Made by a program: the position numbers and the translations under genes. This document shows positions 18,969-28,626 of a DNA stretch of 64,000 nucleotides, piece by piece; position 1 is the first letter of the stretch, and every line of letters begins with the position of its first letter. The notes beneath the pieces are model-generated. The model was not told the origin of the DNA. It saw only the letters and a program-made list of their open reading frames with translations, and did no database searches. The stretch is from Prochlorococcus sp. AG-402-O16. Lineage in GTDB: Bacteria; Cyanobacteriota; Cyanobacteriia; PCC-6307; Cyanobiaceae. Location of the stretch: the NCBI GenBank assembly GCA_003216415.1, contig QCIY01000008.1, positions 22,746 through 86,745 on the forward strand, given 5' to 3'.

Positions 18969-20425
18969 GATTTATATTCATTTTCAACCCAATTTAGGTA
19001 CTCTTGATTTACTGTTCCTGTTACATATGAACCAGTAAAGCAACTCATCTCTAAATCTTCGATAGGTGAATCACATATAATAGATTTTCGTAAATTATCT
19101 ACACTTTGATAAACGAGATTATCAATTTCAAGTTGGTCAGCAATTTCACTTATTGTTCTATCGTGAGCTATTAATTCATCCCTATTTGGCATATTAATTC
19201 CATAAACATGAGGGAAACGAACAGGAGGTGCTGCTGATGTAAAAAAGACCTTATTTGCTCCTGCATCTTTAGCCATCTGGACAATTTCTTTTGAAGTAGT
19301 ACCTCTAACTATAGAATCATCAACGATTAAGACATTTTTATTTTTAAACTCTGTACTCATAGCATTTAGTTTTTGTCTTACAGATTTCTTACGTTTCTGC
19401 TGGCCAGGCATTATGAATGTTCTCCCAACATATCTATTTTTAAAGAAACCTTCTCTATATTCAATACCTAATTGTCTTGCAACTTGCATAGCTGCAGGTC
19501 GAGAAGAATCAGGAATAGGCATTACTACATCAACATCTCCAGAGTTAATTGTTTCTTTTATAGTTTGAGACAAATAATCTCCCATTTTTAATCGAGCTTT
19601 ATAAACAGAAATTCCATTCATAATTGAATCTGGCCTAGCCAAATAAACATATTCAAAAGCACAGGGCCGTAATATTGGATTTTCAGAGCATTGCTTAAAG
19701 AAAAGCTCACCATTAAGGTTTATAAAAATAGCTTCTCCAGGATCGACATCTCGTACTACTTGATAATCGTTATTCTCAAGCACTAAAGATTCGCTAGCAA
19801 CCATCCATTCTTCTTTTTTTGTAGTTAATGAAAGTCTTTTTCCTATAACTAAAGGTCGAATACCAAAAGGATCCCTAAAAGCTAATAAACCATGACCTGA
19901 AATTAATGCAATTGAGGCATATGATCCCTGAATTCTTTTATGTAAAGATTTAATAGCATCAAAAATAATATCGGGTTCTAATTCTTGATTATGAATTTGT
20001 TCTTGCAATTCTGTAGCAAATACATTTAATAGCATCTCAGTATCACTCGAAGAATTTGTATGACGTTTATCGATATTAAATAATTGTTTTTCTAAATCTC
20101 TGGTATTCGTCAAATTGCCATTATGTATCAAAACAATTCCATAAGGAGCATTAACGTAGAAAGGCTGGGCTTCTTCTACACTTTCTGCTGATCCCTTTGT
20201 TGCATACCTAACATGACCTAATCCAATTTTTCCGATTAAATTCCTCATATCTCTAGTTCTATAAGCAGTATTAACCTGACCTTTAGCCTTATGTATATGA
20301 AAAACAGTATTTTGCATTGTAGCTATACCTGTTGAATCTTGACCTCTATGTTGCAAAAGCAAAAGGCTATCATAAATTTGTTGATTTACATCATCTGAAG
20401 AAACGATTCCAACTATTCCGCACAT
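18965..20425 (-). CDS. purF: Amidophosphoribosyltransferase
   Basis: PurF makes 5-phosphoribosylamine from PRPP and glutamine, the committed step of purine synthesis. The Ntn-hydrolase nucleophile is Cys2 ([12 protein letters not shown]), so no propeptide is present. The glutaminase domain shows GHVRYATKG and HNGNLTN. The PRTase domain has the PRPP motif [13 protein letters not shown] near residue 345. Length is 486 residues. It follows purL after a 45-base gap, giving a purL-purF purine operon downstream of dnaN and the PRC gene. Its stop overlaps the gyrA-like stop by four bases (CTAA). Confidence 0.97.
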   Translation of the reverse strand: MCGIVGIVSSDDVNQQIYDSLLLLQHRGQDSTGIATMQNTVFHIHKAKGQVNTAYRTRDMRNLIGKIGLGHVRYATKGSAESVEEAQPFYVNAPYGIVLIHNGNLTNTRDLEKQLFNIDKRHTNSSSDTEMLLNVFATELQEQIHNQELEPDIIFDAIKSLHKRIQGSYASIALISGHGLLAFRDPFGIRPLVIGKRLSLTTKKEEWMVASESLVLENNDYQVVRDVDPGEAIFINLNGELFFKQCSENPILRPCAFEYVYLARPDSIMNGISVYKARLKMGDYLSQTIKETINSGDVDVVMPIPDSSRPAAMQVARQLGIEYREGFFKNRYVGRTFIMPGQQKRKKSVRQKLNAMSTEFKNKNVLIVDDSIVRGTTSKEIVQMAKDAGANKVFFTSAAPPVRFPHVYGINMPNRDELIAHDRTISEIADQLEIDNLVYQSVDNLRKSIICDSPIEDLEMSCFTGSYVTGTVNQEYLNWVENEYKS

Positions 20426-20452
20426 AATTTAATTTTTTTAAATAATAATAGT

Positions 20453-20468
20453 TGAGAAATGTTTCTCA
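20453..20468 (-). repeat. Hairpin-forming inverted repeat between purL and purF
   Basis: TGAGAAA-CA-TTTCTCA, read on the minus strand, is a near-perfect palindrome three bases past the purL stop. It is not followed directly by a T-run. A role in transcript processing or partial attenuation between purL and purF is possible but unproven. Confidence 0.35.
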
Positions 20469-20470
20469 TA

Positions 20471-22810
20471 TTAATAGTGACCTGAAATACTATTATTGAA
20501 TTTTTCTGTTAATTCCTCAACCCTAATATTGCAAATATTGTTATCTTGAATTTTTATTTTAAGAATTTGATTCGAAACATATCCTATTTTTTTTACATAT
20601 ACACTTGATGGAAAATTTATTTGAATTTTTTTTAAAAAAGTGAGCCATTCTTTTTCTTTCATTTTATCTATTGAAAAAATAATTCTAGAACCTCCTTCTG
20701 CAAACAATAAATTATCGTATCTATTAGAGTCTTTCTGTAATTCTATAGTTGCACCTTTTTTAGACAAAATACAACACTCTGCTAAAGATATTGCTAAACC
20801 ACCATCGCTAATATCGTGAGAAGAAACTACTAAACTTTTTAAAATCGCATTTCTTAAAAAACTCTGACAGAATTTTTCATCTAACAAATCTAATTTTGGA
20901 GGACGACCTGTAATTTCTCCATGAAAATACTCTAAGTAAGAGCTAGCTCCAATTGTTGTTTCTGAGTTGTAGGAGCCAATCAACCAAATTTGATCATTAA
21001 TATTTTTCCATTCACTACTTATTGCATTTTCAACGTTATTTATCTTCCCAACCATTCCAATAACTGGAGTAGGATTAATAGGTGTAATTTCATTATCTTT
21101 ATTTTTTGATTCATTGTATAAAGAAACATTTCCTCCTGTAACAGGAGTTTCTAAAACTTTACAAGCTTCAGAAATTCCATTGCATGAGGATGAAAGTTGC
21201 CAATATCCTATTTCAGTATCAGGAGAAGAAAAATTTAAATTATTCGTAATTGCTACTGGTTCAGCCCCAACACAACTTACGTTTCTTGCAGATTCTGCAA
21301 CAGCAGCTATAGTCCCTCTAAAAGGATCAAGAGAAACCCATCTACTATTACAGTCAACTGAAACAGCAACGCCAGAAAAAACTTGATTTTTATTTTTTTC
21401 ATTTTGTTCTCTTAATCTTATTACAGCTGCATCTGATACTCCAGGTTTAAAAACTGTATTTGCCTGCACTTGGGAATCATATTGATTATAAATCCATCTT
21501 TTAGAAGCTATTGAGGGATTAGAAAGGATTTTTAAAATAATTTGTGAATAAGAAAAACTCTTATTATACTTCAATGAAAATATTTTTTGCTCATTAATTT
21601 CTGGTAAATTATTTTCTTTCCATTCCCATTTCTTTAATAAATAATCAGGTGGATTTTTAATAACACTATGAACATTAACAGGAGTATCATCAGATAAGGC
21701 GGAAGTAGGGATTTGAGCAACAATTTTACTTTTATGAGAAATAATTATCTCTTTTGTCTCTATTACTTCACCAATTACATTTGCATATAATCCCCATTTA
21801 TTAAATTTTTCAATCATATTATTAATTTTTTCTTCTTTTACAACGAATAACATCCTCTCTTGCGACTCAGATAATAAATATTGGTATGAGGACATATTAT
21901 CCTCTCTAGAAGGAACCAAATCTAAATCAACAAATATACCTAATTTTCCATTTGCAGCCATTTCTGCACTACTACACGTTAAACCTGCTGCACCCATATC
22001 TTGAGCTGCAATTACATCTCCCGTCTTAAAAGCTTCTAAACAGGCTTCTATAAGACTTTTCTCAATAAATGGATCACCAACTTGTACTGCAGGTCTATCA
22101 TCTAATGAGTTAGTTGTTAATTCTGAACTAGCAAAACTGGCGCCACCAACACCATCTCTACCTGTAGTATTGCCAACATATAATACTGGAGAACCGACAT
22201 TTTTAGCTCCAGAACAAACGATTTCATTAGTCTCTAAAAGTCCTAAAGCCATAACATTAACTAGAGGATTTCCAGAATAACTATCATCAAAGTCTATTTC
22301 GCCTCCAACAGTAGGTACACCTACACAATTTCCATAATGTGCGATACCTGATACAACTCCTCTTAATAAATCAACATTTGATAGTTTATCAAGATTTCCG
22401 AATCTCAATGAATTCAATACTGCGATTGGTCTTGCTCCCATTGTAAAAATGTCTCTTAATATTCCACCTACACCTGTAGCAGCACCTTGAAAAGGTTCAA
22501 TTGCAGAAGGATGATTATGACTCTCTATTTTAAAGACAAGTTTTTGATTATTTCCAACATCAATAACACCAGCATTTTCTCCTGGCCCAATCAAAACATT
22601 TTTGCCTGTGGTAGGAAACTTAGATAATAAAGGTTTTGAATTTCTATAACAACAATGTTCAGACCACATAACACCAAACATACCTAGTTCAGTCCTATTG
22701 GGTTTTCTGTTTAATCTTTTGCAAATTTCTTCATAATCACTAATTGTTAAATTTTCAACTTTAAGTGCCTCATTCAGATCAAATAGATCATTATTTTCTT
22801 GATTTATCAT
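20471..22810 (-). CDS. purL: Phosphoribosylformylglycinamidine synthase subunit PurL
   Basis: This is the ATP-dependent synthetase subunit that turns FGAR into FGAM in purine synthesis. The small PurL type of 779 residues is used here, which needs separate PurQ and PurS partners; these are not in the window. Conserved blocks are [36 protein letters not shown] (about residues 95-118), [29 protein letters not shown] and the second-half [12 protein letters not shown] and [16 protein letters not shown]. The start is an ATG (MINQENND) three bases after the PRC-barrel stop. It sits in a minus-strand run led by dnaN. Confidence 0.97.
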   Translation of the reverse strand: MINQENNDLFDLNEALKVENLTISDYEEICKRLNRKPNRTELGMFGVMWSEHCCYRNSKPLLSKFPTTGKNVLIGPGENAGVIDVGNNQKLVFKIESHNHPSAIEPFQGAATGVGGILRDIFTMGARPIAVLNSLRFGNLDKLSNVDLLRGVVSGIAHYGNCVGVPTVGGEIDFDDSYSGNPLVNVMALGLLETNEIVCSGAKNVGSPVLYVGNTTGRDGVGGASFASSELTTNSLDDRPAVQVGDPFIEKSLIEACLEAFKTGDVIAAQDMGAAGLTCSSAEMAANGKLGIFVDLDLVPSREDNMSSYQYLLSESQERMLFVVKEEKINNMIEKFNKWGLYANVIGEVIETKEIIISHKSKIVAQIPTSALSDDTPVNVHSVIKNPPDYLLKKWEWKENNLPEINEQKIFSLKYNKSFSYSQIILKILSNPSIASKRWIYNQYDSQVQANTVFKPGVSDAAVIRLREQNEKNKNQVFSGVAVSVDCNSRWVSLDPFRGTIAAVAESARNVSCVGAEPVAITNNLNFSSPDTEIGYWQLSSSCNGISEACKVLETPVTGGNVSLYNESKNKDNEITPINPTPVIGMVGKINNVENAISSEWKNINDQIWLIGSYNSETTIGASSYLEYFHGEITGRPPKLDLLDEKFCQSFLRNAILKSLVVSSHDISDGGLAISLAECCILSKKGATIELQKDSNRYDNLLFAEGGSRIIFSIDKMKEKEWLTFLKKIQINFPSSVYVKKIGYVSNQILKIKIQDNNICNIRVEELTEKFNNSISGHY

Positions 22811-22813
22811 TAT

Positions 22814-23521
22814 TTATATCCAAGGGTCATCTTCTCTTTTATCTCTTAAAGATTTAGCTGATCTCTCATTATTATAAAAACTTTTTTGTTTAAAATCTAA
22901 GTTTTGATTGATATCTTCATCTTCTTCAAGCCAATTCTCTAATTTATCTGAAGCTATATTTTTCATATCATCAAATCTATCGATAATTTTTTTACCTTTT
23001 TGGAAAAATTCATTTTTAATACTTGATTTTATTAATGATAAATCATCTAGAGAATTGCTTTCGCAAAATACTAATCCAGGTTGTTGATCATTGATATTTT
23101 CAATATTTAATTGCCATCTACTAGAACCTGGAATCTTAGGATTAGATCGAGAAACTAAATAATATTTAATTTTACCGGTTTTCATATCAAATAAAAAATC
23201 AGCTATAACACCTATTTTTGAGCCATTTCTATTTATCAAATTAGCATCCATTAAAGTTGGAAATCTATTTAAAGTTTCTAAATCGGAGACTGCAGGATCA
23301 CCTTTGACATAAATTTCATTATCTATAATTTGACTAATTTGATTTAATCTCCAAACATTTCGTTTTAAATCAAAATTTGAAGGCCGAGAGTACCATCCTA
23401 AAATGCGATGAACTGGAGGATGCATCCAAACATTTTCACCATTTCCATAATTCAGGGTCTTATTACCCTTAACATTATAATTTAGTAATTCACTTAATAA
23501 ACTTTCTTTAGGTAATTTCAA
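22814..23521 (-). CDS. PRC-barrel domain protein next to dnaN
   Basis: I recognise a PRC-barrel-like core in this 235-residue protein. RFPTLMDANLINRNGSKIG, VIADFLFDMKTGKIKYYLVS and RWQLNIENI resemble the beta-barrel fold found in photosynthetic reaction-centre H subunits and in RimM. The remaining C-terminal part is charged and low-complexity. The start codon is a TTG at 23519-23521, one base after the dnaN stop; the next Met is at about residue 33 (MHPPVHRIL). I favour the TTG because the intervening residues look protein-like. It is sandwiched between dnaN and purL with gaps of one and three bases, so it is translated from the same message. Its function is unknown. Confidence 0.8.
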   Translation of the reverse strand: MKLPKESLLSELLNYNVKGNKTLNYGNGENVWMHPPVHRILGWYSRPSNFDLKRNVWRLNQISQIIDNEIYVKGDPAVSDLETLNRFPTLMDANLINRNGSKIGVIADFLFDMKTGKIKYYLVSRSNPKIPGSSRWQLNIENINDQQPGLVFCESNSLDDLSLIKSSIKNEFFQKGKKIIDRFDDMKNIASDKLENWLEEDEDINQNLDFKQKSFYNNERSAKSLRDKREDDPWI

Positions 23522-23522
23522 C

Positions 23523-24680
23523 TTAGGAACGAACTTGAACAGGCATAACTAGATAAGTGAAAGTATTCAGATTATCTTCTGGTACAAAAACAGCTGGAGT
23601 AGTTGCAAGATTACATTTTAAAATTACATTTTCAGAAGCAATAACTTTTAACCCCTCTAAAAGGTATCTAACATTAAATGCAATATCAAAATCTTCTCCG
23701 GAATAAGTAACCGGTATTGATTCATTAGCATTTCCAATATCTTGTGCGTCTGCACTTATGGAAGCTAAATCTGTATTATCTAACTTAATTTTTACAACAC
23801 TACTCTGCTGATCAGCTAAAACAGCAATTCTTTCTAATGCATCAATTAATTTTTTAGAATTAAAATTAAAGGTTTTAGAAAAAGTGTCTGGAATTAATTG
23901 TGAATAATTTGGATATTTACCTTCGAGAGTTCTCGTTGTAATTATTTGATTAGAAGAAATAAAAACTACTTGACCTTTGTCATAGAAAAGCTTAATTGAA
24001 TTTTCTGAGCTTTTTAGAGTTACTAATTTTTCAATTTCCCTTAGAGATCTTGTTGGAATAGTAACTGATAAATCATCTTCATTTGAATGTAAGTTATCTT
24101 TATTTTCAATCGTTTCTTCATTAGTAATTAATGCAACAGCTAATCTATGACCATCTGTCGCAGCAGACTCTAAATAACTTTGTTTAAACGTGAAATTTAC
24201 TCCTGTTAGTAATTGCTTTGAATCATCATTACTACTAGCAAAAATGGTGGTCTTTAATGCTTTTAAAAAAGAACTAGGATCAATATTTAAAGAAGTTCCA
24301 CTTTCAACAAATGGTAAGTTGGGATAATCATCTGAAGGTATGCCTTTAAGATTAAAAGAGCCTCTATCACTTTTTATTAAGATATTATCTGAATTCTCAT
24401 CTACTTTTAAGGAAACAGGTGTTTCATTGGGCAATTTATTTACTATTTCAGATAAAAGTTTTGAGGGTATCGTTATAGCTCCACTATTTTTTACATTTCC
24501 ATCAAAAGAAGTTTGAATTCCTAGATTAAGATCAAATCCTGTCAAACTTATTTTGTTTGTTCCTTGATCAGCTGTTAAAAGTATATTTGCAAGAATTGGA
24601 TGAGTTGGTCTTGAAGCAACAGCTTTACTAACTAATTGAATAGCATTATTTAACTCATTCTGATTACAAACAATCTCCAT
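23523..24680 (-). CDS. dnaN: DNA polymerase III beta subunit (sliding clamp)
   Basis: DnaN is the ring that holds the replicative polymerase on DNA and recruits other repair and replication proteins. It has three similar clamp domains across 385 residues. Typical stretches are ASRPTHPILANILL, SLTGFDLNLGIQ, TDGHRLAVA, LEGKYPNYSQLIP and the C-terminal YLVMPVQVRS (the usual end is VMPMR). It begins MEIVCNQNEL at an ATG. It is the first gene to the left of the 337-base origin candidate, reading away from it, and leads the dnaN-PRC-purL-purF run. Its promoter must lie in the same non-coding gap. Confidence 0.97.
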   Translation of the reverse strand: MEIVCNQNELNNAIQLVSKAVASRPTHPILANILLTADQGTNKISLTGFDLNLGIQTSFDGNVKNSGAITIPSKLLSEIVNKLPNETPVSLKVDENSDNILIKSDRGSFNLKGIPSDDYPNLPFVESGTSLNIDPSSFLKALKTTIFASSNDDSKQLLTGVNFTFKQSYLESAATDGHRLAVALITNEETIENKDNLHSNEDDLSVTIPTRSLREIEKLVTLKSSENSIKLFYDKGQVVFISSNQIITTRTLEGKYPNYSQLIPDTFSKTFNFNSKKLIDALERIAVLADQQSSVVKIKLDNTDLASISADAQDIGNANESIPVTYSGEDFDIAFNVRYLLEGLKVIASENVILKCNLATTPAVFVPEDNLNTFTYLVMPVQVRS

Positions 24681-24790
24681 AGGGATTTGTATTTTTTTTT
24701 ACACATTCAATATACTTTTTTCATTAACTAAATTCAATAAGTTTTTTTTGCCTATCTAATATTATATTCTTAATTTAAAATAAAAAAAAT

Positions 24791-24802
24791 TAGTAGTAGT
24801 AG
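24791..24802 (+). promoter_or_regulatory. TAG-triplet run resembling DnaA-trio elements
   Basis: Four TAG triplets in a row (read 3'-GAT-5' from the DnaA boxes) sit four bases from a tandem pair of DnaA-box-like sites. An A+T-rich tract lies on the far side. This is the arrangement described for the unwinding element of Bacillus subtilis, though the G+C cluster usually between box and trios is missing here. Confidence 0.5.
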
Positions 24803-24806
24803 ATCT

Positions 24807-24824
24807 TGTGGAATTTGTGGAATT
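24807..24824 (-). promoter_or_regulatory. Tandem pair of DnaA-box-like sites
   Basis: TGTGGAATT occurs twice head to tail with no spacer. Read on the minus strand each copy is AATTCCACA, seven of nine matches to TTTTCCACA, which I recall as the cyanobacterial DnaA-box form. Confidence 0.55.
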
Positions 24825-24887
24825 TTTAAATCAGGATACTTAATTACTTGGTTTACGGAAATTAAAATAGGTGGAAAAAACTTATAA

Positions 24888-24938
24888 TTTGTTGAATAAT
24901 TTTTTATTTGTTTAAAATATTTTAAAATATTCAACAAA
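24888..24938. repeat. 11-base inverted repeat around A+T-rich direct repeats in the origin candidate
   Basis: TTTGTTGAATA (24888-24898) and TATTCAACAAA (24928-24938) are exact reverse complements with a 29-base spacer. The spacer holds two copies of TTTAAAATATT-like sequence (about 24910-24931). It could be an unwinding-element boundary or a cruciform-forming site. Confidence 0.6.
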
Positions 24939-25017
24939 ATACATTATTTTTTATGGATTTATCAACAAATAAATTTTGTTTTTAATTGATTTCCACAGAC
25001 ACTAATTTTTTTGAATT

Positions 25018-26121
25018 TTAATATCCTAATATTTTGGTTATATTTTGTAATGAAGGTTCAATATTTTTCCTAAAAAGAGCATCATTATTTTTAATAGCGC
25101 AATCAGGATCTTTCAATCCATTTCCAGTAAGAACACAAACAATAGTCGATTCTTTTTGAATTCTATTTTTATTTTTAATGAGTCCAGCAACTGATGCTGC
25201 ACTCGCAGGTTCACAAAAAACTCCTTCTTTGGCAAGGGCTTTATAAGCATTGATTATTTCTTCATCTGAAACAGACTGAAAGTCTCCTTTACTTTCTTTT
25301 TTCACTATTTTTGCTTTTTCTCTATTTACTGGATTTCCAATTCTTATTGCAGTTGCAATTGTTTCAGGATCCTTTACTATTATATTTTTTACTAATGGAG
25401 CAGATCCTTCAGATTGAAAACCCATCATAATTGGTAATTTTAAATTTCTTTTTATTTTTGAATATTCTTTAAACCCAATCCAATAAGCAGTTATATTTCC
25501 TGCATTTCCCATTGGAATACAAAGCCAATCAGGTGCAATACCTAAGTCATCAACAATTTCAAAAGCCCCTGTCTTTTGACCTTGTATTCGATATGGATTA
25601 ACAGAATTAACAAGTTCAATTGGATGTTTAGCAGATAAATCCCTCACAATTTCTAGAGCTTTATCAAAGTTTCCATTAATAGATATTATCTCAGCACCAT
25701 ACATTAAAGCTTGTGCAAGCTTTCCTTGTGCAACAAATCCTTCTGGTATTAAAACATAAGGTTTTAATCCTCCTCTAGAAGCGTATGCAGCAGCAGCAGC
25801 AGATGTGTTTCCAGTGCTTGCACAAATTACTGCTTCACGCCCTTCTTCTTTTGCTTTGCTTATGGCCATAGTCATTCCCCGATCTTTAAAAGATCCAGTT
25901 GGGTTTAGACCATCATATTTTAGGAAAACCTTACTTCCATTTCCAATTAATTTGCTTATTGATTCACTAAAAATTAGTGGCGTATTTCCTTCGTTAAGTG
26001 AGATAATTGGAGTTTTTTTTGTAACTGGAAGATATTGTTTATATGCATCGATTAGACCTGGCCATCTTTTTTTTCTGTAATTGATACGTAATTTATTCTT
26101 AATTTTATTTAATAACACCAT
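25018..26121 (-). CDS. thrC: Threonine synthase
   Basis: This PLP enzyme converts O-phosphohomoserine to threonine and phosphate. The PLP lysine is at about residue 79 in [12 protein letters not shown], and the phosphate-binding loop is [18 protein letters not shown]. Later blocks are [22 protein letters not shown] and [11 protein letters not shown]. Length is 367 residues, typical of the short bacterial type. It is the first gene to the right of the origin candidate and is transcribed toward it. The next gene in the run, a DUF1400 protein, ends six bases upstream. Confidence 0.95.
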   Translation of the reverse strand: MVLLNKIKNKLRINYRKKRWPGLIDAYKQYLPVTKKTPIISLNEGNTPLIFSESISKLIGNGSKVFLKYDGLNPTGSFKDRGMTMAISKAKEEGREAVICASTGNTSAAAAAYASRGGLKPYVLIPEGFVAQGKLAQALMYGAEIISINGNFDKALEIVRDLSAKHPIELVNSVNPYRIQGQKTGAFEIVDDLGIAPDWLCIPMGNAGNITAYWIGFKEYSKIKRNLKLPIMMGFQSEGSAPLVKNIIVKDPETIATAIRIGNPVNREKAKIVKKESKGDFQSVSDEEIINAYKALAKEGVFCEPASAASVAGLIKNKNRIQKESTIVCVLTGNGLKDPDCAIKNNDALFRKNIEPSLQNITKILGY

Positions 26122-26127
26122 AGTTGT

Positions 26128-26700
26128 TTAATTTGTTTTGATTTTTTTTAGAGGAGAATCTGTAAAAAAGTCTAATAGTTCTGAAATTGATTCTACTTTA
26201 TTCATAACTTTGCTTAAAGCGGTGACATCTAAAATAATAGTTTTTGTTGGATATCCTTCAAAAAAATTTATCATATTTATTTTCCCATCTCCTATCTTAA
26301 TACCTTGAATTACACTTGCCCTAAGCGCTAACATGCCTGTTCTTTCATCATTTGCTTTGGGCGGGTGGATTATAGATGAAAGTCTTGTTAAAAAAATATT
26401 TCCTATTTCTGAATAGAGTAATTTACTTGCAATCGTTATGGGGATCTCAAAATTTTCATTTAATGCAGATCTAATTTCTTTATCTGTAGATCCAGTTGCT
26501 CTTAAAATTCTTTGTAATTTTTTTGTTGAATTACCCTCAAGAGCAAAAGTTTTTAATGAATCGACTTTAATTGTTCTTGAAAAAATACTGTATATAATTT
26601 TAATTTCTTCAGCAGCTTTTACTTTTGAAACATTAAAAAGAAATTGAGAACTTATAAAAATAAAAAATAATTTTATTATTAATATTTTCTTAAAGATCAT
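26128..26700 (-). CDS. DUF1400 family exported protein
   Basis: This 190-residue protein starts MIFKKILIIKLFFIFISSQF, a good signal peptide, with a possible cleavage after VKAA. The mature part (EEIKIIYSIFSRTIKVDSLKTFA) matches the cyanobacterial DUF1400 domain, which is often found at the front of alpha/beta-hydrolase proteins. Here no hydrolase domain follows, so only the DUF1400 part is present. The frame extends upstream to 26724, but that would overlap the UbiB stop by 23 bases and spoil the signal peptide; I use the ATG at 26698-26700. The location is likely periplasm or thylakoid lumen. Function is unknown. Confidence 0.75.
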   Translation of the reverse strand: MIFKKILIIKLFFIFISSQFLFNVSKVKAAEEIKIIYSIFSRTIKVDSLKTFALEGNSTKKLQRILRATGSTDKEIRSALNENFEIPITIASKLLYSEIGNIFLTRLSSIIHPPKANDERTGMLALRASVIQGIKIGDGKINMINFFEGYPTKTIILDVTALSKVMNKVESISELLDFFTDSPLKKIKTN

Positions 26701-26701
26701 T

Positions 26702-28558
26702 TTAGATATTTGTACCAGCAGCAATTTTCACGAGTCTAACTACTCCTTTTTCTGTCACTTTTTTTGCAATTTTTATACCCATTTCTTTTGTATAAGGCTC
26801 ATTTATAAGTCTAGGAACCCTTTTTAGAAAAATATCTATAGAATATCCTGGTACTTTTTGCAAAATCTCTAAAAAGTTTCTTAATGGCTCTACATACATT
26901 ATTAGGTCATTTAGGTTGTTATTTTCATTAGCTACATTTAATTTAATTGAGCTAGGAAGGTAGTTATTTAAATTTTTCAGTATTTTAAGACCTAGCAAAT
27001 CTATTTGATTGGTTAAGCTTTCAATTATTTCATTTCTTAGGAACCCTCCTTTTGGAGAAAAAAGAAGATTTATGACTTCATCTATAAGTTTTTCCAGATC
27101 TAGATTTGTCTGCTTTGCAGCGTTAGAGAGAAGATCTTCTAGACGGTCCCATTTGAATTTTTTATTATCAAAAAGCATTTCTTTCAAACTTTCTCTTAAC
27201 TGTGGGTCAGGATCTTCCATTAATCTTCTCGCAAAATACGGATAAGCTGCACCTAGTATTTTAAAATTTGGGTCTACGCTTAATGCAATACCTTCTAATG
27301 TGAGTAATGACCTAATTACGAGAGCATAGTATGGAGGTAATCGGAATGGGAATTTATACATAACCCCTGACATGTCGTCTGTAACGCTCTTGAAATCCAT
27401 TTTCGAAACTCCTTGTTCAACGGCATTAATAAAAACATCTTGAAATGCGGGAACAATTGGTTCAAGATTAACTTCTTCGGATAAAAATCCTAATTTAACA
27501 AAATCTTGAGATAATTTGTCGAAGTTTTTATTTACTAAATGTACAACTGCTTGTATTAAACCAGACCTTGAGTCTCTGGATACTTCGCTCATCATTCCAA
27601 AATCTAAATAACATAATCTGCCATCTTTCAACGCTAATAAATTCCCTGGATGTGGGTCAGCATGAAAAAAACCATGTTCTAAAAGCTGTTCTAAACTACA
27701 TTGCACTCCAATATCAATCATTTTGTCAGGATCGATCCCTAATTTTTTTACATCTTCTAAATTAGTTAATTTTGTACCGTCGATCCATTCCATTGTTAAA
27801 ACTCTTCTTGATGTTATTTTTTTGTAAATTTTTGGCACGGCAATCATTTGGTTATGTTTATGCATATTTCTAAACTTTTCTGCATTTTTAGCCTCGTTTA
27901 AGTAATCCATCTCTTCAAAAACTCTTTTTCCTAATTCATCAATCAGTGCCACGAGATCACTTCTTATCAATCCAATATTGTTTTTCAGCCAAAAGGCAAT
28001 ATTTCTTACTATGTACAGATCTAAAGTAATTTGTTCTCTTAAACCTGGTCGTTGGACTTTAACTGCAACAACTTCTTCATTCTTTAGTTTGGCTTTATGT
28101 ACTTGTCCTAGAGAAGCAGCAGAAATTGGATCCTTATCAATTTCTAAAAAAATTTCATCTATTGTTGATCCTAAATCTTCTTCTATTAATTCCATAGCTT
28201 TATCTCCGTCAAATCCTGGTAGTTGGTCTTGCAATTCAGATAATTCTTCGAGAAGAATGCCTGGAATGATATCTGGCCTTGTTGATAAAGCTTGACCTGC
28301 TTTAACGAAAGCTGGCCCTAGTTCTACTAATAAATTTGTTAATTCCTTTGCTCTAAATCTTGCTTTCGTTTCATTTTTTAATCTACCAGTTAATTGATCC
28401 CACCCAACTGAAAATATATAGGCAAAAATAGGTATGAGTGTTTGCCAAAGTCTTTTTAATAGTCTTTTTGGGTTTTTTTTGTAGATTTTAGATATTGTAT
28501 CTGGATCATAATCCAACAGTCCAGATACCTCAATAAAATCAGTAAAATCTTCTTTCAT
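26702..28558 (-). CDS. ABC1/UbiB family atypical protein kinase-like protein
   Basis: This 618-residue protein has the UbiB/ABC1 kinase-like fold. KAGQALSTRPD is the family's KxGQ motif (about residue 85), and AVKVQRPG carries the nucleotide-binding lysine. HADPHPGNL and YLDFGM are the catalytic loop and metal site. A hydrophobic C-terminal tail follows, with weak membrane potential. Members support prenyl-quinone synthesis or lipid handling; in oxygenic phototrophs several copies exist and targets differ. It is upstream of DUF1400 and thrC on the same strand and divergent from recN with 68 bases between. A UbiB symbol is not certain, because paralogues exist. Confidence 0.9.
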   Translation of the reverse strand: MKEDFTDFIEVSGLLDYDPDTISKIYKKNPKRLLKRLWQTLIPIFAYIFSVGWDQLTGRLKNETKARFRAKELTNLLVELGPAFVKAGQALSTRPDIIPGILLEELSELQDQLPGFDGDKAMELIEEDLGSTIDEIFLEIDKDPISAASLGQVHKAKLKNEEVVAVKVQRPGLREQITLDLYIVRNIAFWLKNNIGLIRSDLVALIDELGKRVFEEMDYLNEAKNAEKFRNMHKHNQMIAVPKIYKKITSRRVLTMEWIDGTKLTNLEDVKKLGIDPDKMIDIGVQCSLEQLLEHGFFHADPHPGNLLALKDGRLCYLDFGMMSEVSRDSRSGLIQAVVHLVNKNFDKLSQDFVKLGFLSEEVNLEPIVPAFQDVFINAVEQGVSKMDFKSVTDDMSGVMYKFPFRLPPYYALVIRSLLTLEGIALSVDPNFKILGAAYPYFARRLMEDPDPQLRESLKEMLFDNKKFKWDRLEDLLSNAAKQTNLDLEKLIDEVINLLFSPKGGFLRNEIIESLTNQIDLLGLKILKNLNNYLPSSIKLNVANENNNLNDLIMYVEPLRNFLEILQKVPGYSIDIFLKRVPRLINEPYTKEMGIKIAKKVTEKGVVRLVKIAAGTNI

Positions 28559-28626
28559 AACTTTATATATTCAATACCTTTATTTTTTTTAAAAAGAAGT
28601 TAATTTTTTTATATAGAAGATCTATC

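Larger units (their letters stand above)
24681..25017. other. oriC: Probable chromosomal replication origin (oriC) region between dnaN and thrC
   Basis: This is the only non-coding stretch above 300 bases in the window. It lies directly upstream of dnaN, where origins often sit in cyanobacteria. It contains DnaA-box-like 9-mers in both orientations: a tandem pair at 24807-24824, ggtggaaaa at 24870-24878, ttatcaaca at 24959-24967 and atttccaca at 24989-24997. These resemble the consensus TTWTNCACA with one or two mismatches each. It also holds a TAG-triplet run, an 11-base inverted repeat and strongly A+T-rich blocks. dnaA is not adjacent. The promoter of dnaN must also be here. The origin call is inference. 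Confidence 0.7.

Noticed and set aside
27978..28295. 105-codon plus-strand frame antisense to the UbiB-like gene
   Set aside because: It overlaps the conserved kinase motifs on the other strand and has no start signal or domain.
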